A stretch of DNA of 64,000 bases, taken from assembly GCF_029168945.1 (NCBI RefSeq), contig NC_083609.1:25826001-25890000 (forward strand). The letters are read 5' to 3'. Below, piece by piece: positions 1 through 8,969 of this stretch (its first letter is position 1; each line of letters begins with the position of its first letter). A program made the translations under genes and the position numbers. Origin of the DNA: Cannabis sativa (lineage: Eukaryota; Streptophyta; Magnoliopsida; Rosales; Cannabaceae). A model generated the notes under the pieces. That model was not told where the DNA came from. It did no database searches and worked only from the letters and a program-made list of their open reading frames with translations.

Positions 1-1247
1 AGTTGTTAATTTTGTTAAAATTCTGTGAACTTTTTGCTGCAGCAAATGTAGCAGTAGCTGATTGTTAAAGTACATGAACAAAAGATGAGGTGGCTCTTCA
101 TTAAATGAGGTGGCAATTTTGGAAATGACATGGCGTTCTAGGAGTGGTGGCTGGAGCAAATACTTAGAGAGACTAGATCCATGCCATGTGTAGGGTTTAT
201 TTTGGGTAAAGGGTACAAAATCTAAAGACCTTCTTTTGTACAAGACCGCCTCCATTAGAAAAAAATAGGAGGAGAACAATTTCTGCCATAGAACCTCTAT
301 TCGTACAGAGCAAGAAAGAGAGAAAAAGGAAGAAAAGGGAAGAGAAAAGAGGAGAAGGACAAGAAGATTTCATCATCTATCTTTGGGAAACCTTTCTTCC
401 ATTATTGTTTGTTATTTCTTTCGTTTTTCTTTTCTCCTCTCTAACTCTAGGATTCAAACTCCATGGCTGAATTTTACATCGTAATGGTGGCTTATAAGTT
501 AGCTATGAGCTAAACTTTTTATGGTTTGAATTGTTGAAGAACCTTATGTTTTAGTTTAGTAATTTTCTTATTCAAATATTTAGTAAAAATTCTCATATTC
601 ATTCAAGTGTGCTTTATGTTAATTTCTTGTTATTGATTGGCCACCAATAGCTTGATGTTGAGTTATATTTAATTCTGGAAAGGTTAAATGTAATGGACTT
701 AACTTGGATAACACAAGTTCTTAATCTTGTAAGATTAGATTAGAGATAACATAGGAATATGTTATGTCCTTATGTAACATTTGAGAACTATGCTTTGAAA
801 TTGTATTCTTGAGCTTGATTGGCATAAGAATATGTTTGATTAGGTTCAAAGATTGATAGCATAAAATTTGGAAGAGTCTTATGCACTTTAATGGAGTTCT
901 TGTTAACCTGGGATTTTTGCTAAGGTTTTGCTAACGTTTTGCTGCAGCAAATCGCACAATTTCTGCTAAACATAAGGGTATTCAGTAGTTCAGGCCTTTC
1001 ACATTTTAATAGTTTCTAGTTCATTTTTATTTTCATTGTGCAACCATTTTTCAGTTAATTTACTTTCTTTCTAGTTTATTTAGCTAAAGCATTAATCAGT
1101 CCAATTTGGTTTTTGGGCATTTTGCTTGGTAATTAGCTTTTGCAATAGAAATTTTATTTCTACAGTCCTTATGGAGACGATACTCGTTACTTATCATTGT
1201 ATTACTTATTTGTGACTACGTGCATTTGCGTATATAAATTTAGCACA
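1..1247 (+). mobile_element. LTR (3' part) of an Athila-like Ty3/gypsy element
   Basis: The window opens inside an LTR whose 5' end lies outside. Its 3' end is placed at TAGCACA (1241-1247), a few bases before a tRNA-Asp-type primer-binding site. The segment TGGAGACGATACTCG near 1170 also occurs, reverse-complemented, in the LTR at 2823-4266, so the two belong to related families. There is no coding potential. Confidence 0.75.
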
Positions 1248-1255
1248 ATAAGTTT

Positions 1256-1273
1256 TGGCACCGCTGCCAGGGA
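1256..1273 (+). other. Primer-binding site, tRNA-Asp type
   Basis: TGGCACCGCTGCCAGGGA lies just downstream of the LTR end. It complements the 3' end of plant tRNA-Asp(GTC), with about three mismatches to the tRNA-Asp copy found at 2748-2822. This primer is usual for Athila/Tat-type Ty3/gypsy elements. Confidence 0.75.
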
Positions 1274-1376
1274 CTGTAAATATATTTTGTTGTAAAAGTC
1301 AATTAGCTTGCAATTTAGTCTATTATTTTGTACTCATTTTTGATAACTCTTGTGCATTGACTGGTGAATCTTTTAT

Positions 1377-2567
1377 ATGAACGAGTACCGAGAATTTATC
1401 TATCCTGATCTATTTCCTATTAATCCTGAAATTGAGTGCACATTCAGAGAAAGAAGAAAAGCACAACTTAGGGCACAAGGGGAAATAGAAATGATGGATA
1501 ACCAAGGAGATGGACAACGAGCTCAAAGGGAAATGGCCCCTAATAATGGTCAAAATGCAGTGATCATGGCGGATGATAGAGATCAAGTCATCTGACAGTA
1601 CGCAACACCTTTTTTCAATGAGCTCAATCCCGGCATTGTGAGACCAGAAATTCAGGCTCCACAGTTTGAATTGAAGTCAGTTATGTTCTAGATTCTTCAA
1701 ACTGTGGGACAGTTTAGTGGCTCACCCACCGAAGATCCTCACCTTCATCTTCGTCTATTCATGGAAGTGAGTGATTCTTTCAAATTGCCCGAAGTTACAG
1801 AGGATGCCTTGAGGTTAAAGTTGTTCCCCTATTCTTTGAGAGATCAAGCCCAAGCTTGGTTGAACTCCTTGCCTTCTGCGTCAGTTACAACTTGGCAAGA
1901 ATTGGCGGAGCAATTTTTGATGAAGTATTTTCCTCCCACTAAGAATGGCAAGCTCCAGAAGGAAATAACTTCCTTTCAACAATCTGAAGATGAGTCTTTG
2001 TATGAGGCATGGGAGAGGTTCAAGGAATTATTGCAGAAATATCCTCACCATGGCATTCCTCATTGCATCCAAATGGAAACATTTTATAACAGTCTCAATG
2101 CTCATACTCAAATGGTGGTTGATGCTTCGACAAATGATGCTTTACTTGCTAAGTCCTATAATGAGGCCTATGATATTATTGAGAGAATTGCCAACAACAA
2201 TTAGTAGTGGCCCATTACTAGAGTACCTTTGGGGAAGAAAGTTTCTGGTGTTATTGAAGTTGACGCCATTACTGTGTTATCTGCCCAAGTAGCTTCTATG
2301 TAAAATATGCTTAAAACTATGAGCATGGATCAACAAATGGGTCAACAAAGTGTTTCCTCACCTATTGGTCAACTTGAGGAGGTTTCTTGTGTTTTGTGTA
2401 GTGAGGCTCATATCTTTGAAAATTTCCCATTCAATCATGCATCTGTGTTTTACATGGGAAGTTATAATGCGTACAATCATGCATCTGTGTTTTTTGTAGT
2501 GAGGCTCATATCTTTGATAAAAGGCATTTCACACACACACTTGGAATAATCAAAATTGGAATGAAAC
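1377..2567 (+). pseudogene. gag of Athila-like element, first part (broken)
   Basis: Retrotransposon gag polyprotein, which would form the virus-like particle. The open stretch 1704-2204 holds the capsid-type gag domain, with PFSLRD-like YSLRDQAQAWLNSL followed by TTWQELAEQFLMKYFPP and a YEAWERFKELL segment typical of plant gypsy gag. The preceding stretch 1377-1595 is the gag N-terminus. After 2204 the frame resumes near 2307 with a remnant cysteine motif (CVLCSEAHIFENFPF). In-frame stops at about 1593, 1690 and 2205 show it is dead. A short direct repeat (CAATCATGCATCTGTGTTTT, about 2433 and 2475) disrupts the zinc-knuckle region. The reading frame is interrupted at 2567 by the insert 2568-4266 and continues at 4267. 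Confidence 0.8.
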
Positions 2568-2719
2568 TTATTCTTGAATTTTTCACAATCATTGGACAAT
2601 CTTTATTTTTTTTTTTCTCTAAGCTATGTTCATTAATCAATCTTTAAGAAAAATTTGAAGATCACCAACTTTAGTGTCATATTGTCTCTTGCTTTATTTT
2701 GTTTATTTTTCTTTTTGCT

Positions 2720-2748
2720 TGAGGACAAGCAAAGTTTTAAGTTTGGGG
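2720..2748 (+). other. Polypurine tract region of gypsy element
   Basis: The block TTGAGGACAAGCAAAG followed by AAGTTTGGGG matches the conserved plus-strand primer region just before the 3' LTR in Athila/Tat-type gypsy elements. Here it abuts the tRNA-Asp sequence rather than a TG-starting LTR. Confidence 0.7.
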
Positions 2749-2822
2749 TCGTTGTAGTATAGTGGTAAGTATTCCCGCCTGTCACGCGGGTGACCTGGGT
2801 TCGATCCCCGGCAACGGCGCCA
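2748..2822 (+). tRNA. tRNA-Asp(GTC)-like sequence with encoded CCA, retroelement-associated
   Basis: The 72-nt body at 2748-2819 folds as a full tRNA. The acceptor strand GTCGTTG pairs with CAACGGC, the anticodon arm is CCCGC-CTGTCAC-GCGGG with anticodon GTC at 2781-2783, and the T-loop is TTCGATC. The A-box-like TAGTATAGTGG and B-box GGTTCGATCCC are intact. One U-G pair sits in the T-stem. CCA (2820-2822) follows directly, which nuclear tRNA genes do not encode, and no T-run terminator follows. The same bases form the complement of a primer-binding site for the adjoining inverted LTR. It is therefore probably a copied primer tRNA rather than an ordinary gene, though pol III transcription cannot be excluded. 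Confidence 0.8.
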
Positions 2823-4266
2823 AAAACTTGTTGTGAAAAATTGTGTACGCAAGTATACGCAATCGTTAACAAGTAATAAAGTGATAAATCGAGTATCGTC
2901 TCCACAGGGATTGAAAATTGGAAATTGATTTATAAAACTAATTACTCACAAATTGGTTTCAACAAAAGAATAAAATAAAATAAAGTGATGAGAATATGTA
3001 AAAAAAAAATTAATAAACACAAACTATGAAGAAAACAAGCTAGAACTATTAAATTGGCCTAAAAAATGCAAAGTTGATATAATGGTGCAAATGAATATTG
3101 TTGCAAATTGATGGTGTCAACTAGGAATTTAAAATGTCATAATCCTTTTTCCAAAGTATTTATGGTTTGATTCTCTAATTAATTAACATATTCCTATGCC
3201 CAATTAATTTTAAGAATATCAATTTAAGCACAATTCCTTCAAGTCATACATGGTAAATAACATATTTCTATGCCATTTACAAATCACATTTTTCCAAAGT
3301 GATATTCATGCATCATTCAAGCAATTCCACTAACCCTATTTTTTTTCCAAAATAAAGATTAGCTAGTACCTACTAATGGTGATCAAGCAAAAGTAAGCAA
3401 TTGCACAGTAAACACACTTGAATGAACAAAATCAATTCACTAAAGCATAGCAACAAAATATCAAATCACAATTTAAGTCAAGAAAATAATTCTAGCAAAA
3501 AGAAAATTAACTCATAATAGATTGTGCAAAAATTACAAAATTTAAAAGAAAAGAAAGATAGAAATAAAAACCCATTTAGAGCTTGTCACAAGACTCTAAG
3601 TTTCTTCTCCAAATTGCTCTTCTTCTTCCTCTTGATTTTTGCCAATCTCAAAATTAAAAATGCTAAATTAAAACCCTAAATAAAAGTATCTCTCTCTCTC
3701 TTTTCTATTTTTTTTTCTTTTTCTTCTTTTTCTTTTTCTTCTTTTTCTTCATTTTTTTTCTTTTCTTCACTGTCAGCCGCCTCCTCTTTTTGTAATTCCC
3801 TTCACGCCTCCTTTTTTTGAGTATATATAACAATATATAAACTCTTCCAAATTCATGCCAAGCAAAACCCTCCTAACTTGGCCCATGATCTCTTTTCACC
3901 TTTTATACATTTTTTTTTTTTAACAAAAAGGCCTAATAAAGAAAAAAAAAACACATTAATCACTTGGGCTTCAATTAGTTTATGGACTTTAATATCATTT
4001 TTTTTCAATTTTAACAATAAACCCAAAATATACATTTAATCTTTTTTATAAAAATACACAACATTGAGATTAACACTTACAAAATAGGAAACTAAATAAA
4101 ACTGATAAAATATTACAAAATTTAACTAAAACTAATGTAAAAATGTTAAAATTAATATTTATTTAAAACAAACTAAAAATCACTAAAATAAACTAAAAAT
4201 ACTTGAGAACAAAGCTAATTTAATGCCCCAAAAGATATAAATAACTCTATTTTCATAGAGTTATCA
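2823..4266 (-). mobile_element. Complete gypsy LTR in minus orientation
   Basis: Read on the minus strand it starts TGATAACTCTATGAAAATAG at 4266 and runs to the AAGTTTT that borders TGGCGCC, about 1.44 kb. The first bases carry a short palindrome (AACTCTAT...ATAGAGTT). Minus-strand TGTGGAGACGATACTCG near 2890-2910 matches the end of the LTR at 1-1247. T-rich and pyrimidine-rich tracts at about 3690-3770 and 3910-3925 are low complexity. There is no coding potential. Confidence 0.75.
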
Positions 4267-4575
4267 CAAACATACAAGCAACACCCAAACTTGGCATACA
4301 GAAGTCAAGGGGCTGGTCCTAGCAATTCATCTATGCCTCCTAGACCCAACTTTCTACCTGGTTTTTCTCAACAAGCCTTTCAACAAAGACCCCAACATGG
4401 TGTCCAAACAAATTCTCATGAGAGTGTGATGCACGATTTCATGGTCAAGATAGAAAATTTCATGACAAGAACTGAGAATTATATGGGAAAAAAATGACAG
4501 TATGATCCAAAGTCAAGCAACCTTTATGAGAACTCTAGAGAATCAAGTTGGGCAACTAGCTAGTGAGCTTCAAAA
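4267..4575 (+). pseudogene. gag of Athila-like element, second part (truncated)
   Basis: Continuation of the gag frame broken at 2567. The translation PNLAYRSQGAGPSN, then PRPNFLPGFSQQAFQQRP, is the proline/glutamine-rich gag linker common in this clade. It ends with a NQVGQLASEL-type segment near 4540-4570 after a frame change at about 4495. Homology then stops abruptly against unrelated sequence, so protease and polymerase are missing. Confidence 0.7.
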
Positions 4576-5067
4576 TCCAGCATTTTTGCTTTTGATCAAT
4601 TCCACAAGTCCTTAGGATGCTACCTACGTAATCCTCGATGGCTTGTACCCTCGACTCGATAAGTTTGGCCTCAAAATTAACATTGGGGTCTTGGGGAGTC
4701 TTTGATTTTTGAGGCTTAGAAGTCATGATTTCAAAATCCAGGTCACCTGGTGAAAAAGCAATTGTGACTCTGGGTAAAAATAAAGGCCTAGCCAAAGGAA
4801 TAGATGATAAACTTGGAGGTTCAGGCCAAGCAGCATCTCGCAAGAAATAACATTTTTCCTTCTGTTATTTCTTGCAAGAAGCGCCTGTGGCGACTAGCAA
4901 TATCATCTTGGTGGGTTTTTACTAGGTGGTCCCTAATTTTTTGCATCATTTATTTCTAATTTGGACTGAGGTTTTGAAATTATGGGTTTAAACGGGATGG
5001 CAAGTTCACTAGGGCACTCTGTTTCTAAAATTTCTAGAGGATAAACTTCTAAACCAGATTGGGACAT
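4576..5067 (-). pseudogene. Antisense coding relic, possibly the extra ORF of a Tat-type gypsy element
   Basis: A minus-strand coding stretch begins at an ATG at 5065-5067 in good context (AACAATGTC). It reads MSQSGLEVYPLEILETECPS and runs 44 codons to a stop, then continues after frame changes as the open stretch 4843-4556 (AWPEPPSLSSIPLARPLF, then ESRVQAIEDYVGSILRTCG). I do not recognise the protein. It lies on the strand opposite to the LTR that starts at 5778, in the place where Tat-lineage gypsy elements carry an antisense ORF between pol and the 3' LTR. That assignment is inference; a captured host exon is the alternative. Confidence 0.4.
4841..4874. repeat. Perfect inverted repeat (hairpin)
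   Basis: CAAGAAATAACA (4841-4852) and TGTTATTTCTTG (4863-4874) are exact inverted copies separated by 10 bp, extendable by one pair. The hairpin sits inside the antisense coding relic at a frame break. Confidence 0.7.
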
Positions 5068-5777
5068 TGTTACAAAAAGAAAGCAATCCCGATTCTTAGA
5101 TGAAATTTACCAAACCAGAAGCTTATAAATTTGAGAAACCCAAAAGTCTACGCTCTGCCTAAACCCTAAAAATTACTCAGAAAAATTCAACCTAAAATTG
5201 CTAAAACCAAATAAGATGACAGAGGTGCAAATTATAAAAGTAGTGATCAAACCCAGAAACGTAAAATAAGAGAGTAGGTAAGAAAACATAGAGGGATGAA
5301 TCACTTACTGTTTGAAGTCGGGTTTTGGCGCGATGAACGATTCCGCAGTCGACAATGCAGTGAACGTCTTGATAATCTCTTTGAATGATTGAGGTCCTAA
5401 AACAAATCTGACGAAACTCACAAGAAGTATGTCAAAGACAAAGATGGCATGCAAAGCTTCAAAAAACTTGGGTGGAGTTTTTTGCAGAGAATCTCAAGAA
5501 AAATTTTGAAATGGCAAAGATGATGAAAATGTGATTCCTTTTTTTCCGTTTTATACCATTGGGTTGATCTTCGTTGGATTAAGAGATAATTGATCCAATG
5601 GGTAGAAATAAGAAAGAAGTGGAAAAGATCGTTATTTAATGCTCATGATGTGCCTCAGAACCATGTAACCGCCAAAATCAAAGGGCATGCATTTTTTTGA
5701 AATGGATTATGACAAAAATACCCACAGTAGTCATTTAAAAAGCACTTTTCACTAAAAATGACTTTTTAAGGGACAAT
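5068..5777 (-). other. Non-coding stretch upstream of the antisense relic
   Basis: There is no open frame. On the minus strand the order suggests a promoter and leader for the relic: TATAAAAC near 5552, an A/T-rich stretch, then the ATG at 5067. The segment ends at the LTR start with AAGGGACAAT, which could be a weak polypurine tract for that LTR. Confidence 0.35.
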
Positions 5778-6827
5778 TGTTATACCCAAAATTCGGCTGG
5801 TACTTCAGAGGATGACACGTGTCAACCTTGGGGAATACAAATCAACAAATATAATGGCAATTATATTAAAAAATATAAAATAGAATAGCTCATTAAATGC
5901 AGAGTCAATAGGGTATATTTATAACTCGTAGACTGCACAGTCTTTAGCGAGGCAAGAATGTACGAAATATTGATTCATGTATTTACGAGAAACCATTTCG
6001 CATCAGAGGACACAGTCGTAAGGATGACATCGATAATACATAGCGAGGTATCAACCTCACAATATGTAGAAAGGTGTTGACGAGGCGAATTGGCTGTTAG
6101 AACACTTAGCGTATAATATGCGTTATACTAACTAAGTGTAACAGCTTGATCCATAGATAATGGATAGCGAGACATCCATCTTGCTATCGGAAGGCATACT
6201 CCTAGTACCTTCACTAATCAGCTCCAGACATCTTTCAATGAGCTCCACTACTCCATCGTGTTAGCTCTCTCAGACAGAAGCTGACATTCAAATGATGTTG
6301 GCTACTGAAGTTCATCTTGGCACCAAGAATTGAAGTTCATATTGTTGTTATTAAGAACATAAACCAAGTTGTTCAAGTACCAAGCGAGATGCCCCGACAA
6401 GATACACTTTGCAGCGTGTCTTAATCCACATCAGTGTTGACCCATTAAAAGCGGTTTAAATCACAGTTGTATGATTTTCAAATAATAATTGTATTTATTT
6501 ACGTGGAGCATAATTAAGGCCCACAATTTTGGGGAAATAATGTTGTGGGAGTCGTATTTGAATGTAATTAACTGTCACCCTATGTCATTATAAATAGGGG
6601 CAGAATGTACAGAGAAAAGGATGGGAAATCCTTGAGAGAGAAAAAAAAAAAGAACCCTAGTTCTGTATCAGAAAAGTCTGAATAAGATTGACTCGTGGAC
6701 TATGTAGATTTAAAACCACGTAAAAAACTTAGTGTTATTTTTGTTTCTTTTATTTTCTATAATTTTTTGTGCTAAACCTATCACGAAATTCGGCTCATAA
6801 TCGTTAACGAAAATCTACGTTAACGAT
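5778..6827 (+). mobile_element. Gypsy LTR (Tat-like), 3' end truncated
   Basis: It begins TGTTATACCCAAAATTCGG and ends near TCTACGTTAACGA, hallmarks of a Ty3/gypsy LTR class found in eudicots. A TATA-like region and the leader AGAGAAAAGGATGGG lie near 6590-6630. The right end is fused to a Copia-type LTR fragment without a clear CA terminus, so no target duplication can be assigned. Confidence 0.6.
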
Positions 6828-7445
6828 GGCATTAGTGAAAGAAAAGATAAATTGTTGAATATAATGGCAAAATTGTAACTAGTGAGGCCCACTATGAATG
6901 GCCGGCAACTTAATCAATTTTTAGCTATTACTTTATCTTTTTTATTGCATATAATTTAAATCCTAAACCCTAGTTGAAGTACTATAAAAGAAATAAGATG
7001 ACTCTCATTCTCATCCAACTCAAATAACCAAGATTTCATTCTTTGTCAGACTACTAGAAATTGAGAGCCTCCTTCTATAGCAATTTTGAATTCCCTTCTT
7101 CTTCTTCTTCATAAATTTTGTCCCTTTAGTGATAGAGTACATGCCCACTCATATCAAGTCAAGTACTTAATCATACTGTGGAAGATTGTGAAGAATCCAA
7201 CCAAACTGAATGAGAGAAGATCCATGTTTAGATTTTGATAATGCTCTACTACATAACGAAATCAAGGGGTAGAGATCTAATGGAAGGAGTCATTATTATT
7301 CCGCTGCCACCAATGTAAGGTTTTCTAAACTTTATATGTGTTTATTTTTATTGTTTTAGGAATTTATATTTAGGGTGTTAGATTATAGAATTATAATCAA
7401 CATACATGTTAGTAAATCTAGATATTGGTAAAATAACTTCCAACA
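6828..7445 (+). mobile_element. LTR fragment, TGTTGGG Copia-type family
   Basis: It matches the 3' half of the LTR family at 8970-10425, 35050-35801 and, reversed, 11733-13624 (shared block AATGGCAAAATTG...GGCCGGC). It ends TTCCAACA at 7438-7445. The 5' part of the LTR is missing. Confidence 0.65.
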
Positions 7446-7783
7446 GTAGGACCCTCAAATTTTGGCTTTCGAATGACGGTTTTAGGAAGACTTTAATTAT
7501 CTCGAATTAATTGTGCTTGGTAATTAGTAAGAGTGCTAAACACAAGAGGTCTTAGCTTGAAAGCCTAGTCTCTCGATTTTAGGGTGTTAGATTATAGAAT
7601 TATAATCAACATACATGTTAGTAAATCTAGATATTGGTAAAATAACTTCCAACAGTAGGACCCTCAAATTTTGGCTTTCAAATGACGGTTTTAGGAAGAC
7701 ATTAATTATCTCGAATTAATTGTGCTTGGTAATCAGTAGAGTGCTAAACACAAGAGGTCTTAGCTTGAAAGCCTGGTCTCTCG
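7368..7783 (+). repeat. Tandem duplication of about 208 bp across the LTR end
   Basis: Two near-identical units, about 7368-7575 and 7576-7783, each contain the LTR tail (GGGTGTTAGATTATAG to TTCCAACA) plus about 130 bp of downstream leader. Few substitutions separate them, so the duplication is more recent than the decay of the element. Confidence 0.85.
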
Positions 7784-8969
7784 GGTTATCGATTTCAATG
7801 GAAACTTTAAGGAGTTTAGTTATCATTACCTTCCCGCCACGCGCCTTGTTTAAGTTCTTAGACTTGGGCACGATCAACTTAGTTCTAATGAACTAAGCTA
7901 CATGGGGATCATATTCATGAGGCAATCTTTTATTTCTCTTCATCCTTAGCCATGGTGACTCCAAAATTTCAATTGCTTACAACTCAAGAAAATTCTTATT
8001 GATTTTTTATTTTTATAAAGTTAACACAATTTCAAAGGAGGAGAAGAAGAAAAATTTTCAAATAAATAAATGGCGCCGATTAAGAAAAAAAAAAATTCTA
8101 CCTTGTAGGATGAAGAGCGCTTGAAGAACTGATGAAGAAATATTCCAAAGGCTTTTCTAAAGGCTTGGGCGTGGAGAGCTTAAATGGGAAGTGTGAGTAA
8201 TTTTATTGAAAGCTCTCTTATTTATAGATGAGTTCAATCTCCTAAGCCTAGAGCAATTGAGAGTCTTTTAAGTTTAAAGCCTTAAAGAAAAAAATAAATG
8301 ATAAGAAAAAGATAAAAAAAAAATATATCTTTTCTCTTCTCCTTTGGCATATAATTTGAAATTCCTATAGAAATAAGAATATGATTTGTGAATTTAAAAG
8401 GTAACATCTATTCCTAATGCTATTAAGATGAAAGAAAAATCTAGAGTTTCAAAAGAAAAAGATATATGATAAGCAAAAGATCAAAGATCTTTTCTCTTCT
8501 TCTTTTTGCTCTAATTTTCTAATGGAACTTCTATATAGGATTAGGATTCAAATCCAATTAATCCTAGTGCAATAAGAAATACATGAAAATTTCAAGTTTT
8601 CAAAGAAAAAGATAAAAGATAAGTGAAAAAATGATACATTTTTCCTCTTTTTCTTTGACTACTTAATTTTTGAAATTTTCCTACATAAGAATGAGGGAAC
8701 TTAAAGTATTAATTATATTGGGAATAGTTGAAGAACAGAAACAATTGCTTAAGATTGTCAAACTTGATACCCATCTGGTAGTTTTGAGAAAAACAGGCTC
8801 GATTCACGTCATCAAGTCAACTCCACACAAGTGTAAAGTTAACTTGGGGGTTAAATGTTAACCCAAAAACTTTTCTTGGTGACGTGGACATAAATGTTTG
8901 ACACGTGGCAAGAAAGATGATATTACGGAGTTGAGTAGACTCGAGTCATATCAATCGACCTAGGAGGGG
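7446..8969 (+). mobile_element. Non-coding internal region of a Copia-type element
   Basis: Lies between an LTR end (7445) and an LTR start (8970). There is no gag or pol homology. AGGAGGGG at 8962-8969, just before TGTTGGG, can serve as a polypurine tract, so the LTR at 8970 may be the 3' LTR of this piece. The middle contains A-rich degenerate repeats (separate entry). The 63-codon open frame at 8670-8861 has no recognisable product. Confidence 0.45.
8265..8700 (+). repeat. Degenerate tandem repeats, about 150-175 bp
   Basis: Three loosely matching units each contain AGAAAAAGATA, then CTTTTCTCTTCT or similar, then a stretch resembling TAATTTTTGAAATTCCTATA. They start near 8280, 8450 and 8600. 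Confidence 0.5.

Larger units (their letters stand above)
2568..4266. mobile_element. Chimeric retroelement insert: polypurine tract, tRNA-Asp-CCA, inverted LTR
   Basis: This 1.7 kb block interrupts the gag frame. Removing it leaves gag codons continuous between 2567 and 4267. It is flanked by GAAAC (2563-2567) and CAAAC (4267-4271), a possible 5-bp target duplication with one mismatch. From left to right it contains about 180 bp of retroelement 3' internal sequence in plus orientation ending in a polypurine tract, a complete tRNA-Asp sequence with 3' CCA, and a full LTR in minus orientation. A normal element would have an LTR in plus orientation after its polypurine tract. The parts are read directly from sequence; the mechanism is inferred in the findings. 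Confidence 0.75.

Noticed and set aside
2748..2822. Ordinary nuclear tRNA-Asp gene
   Set aside because: It encodes CCA, lacks a T-run terminator and sits exactly between a polypurine tract and a matching LTR primer-site end. It is better explained as a copied primer tRNA.
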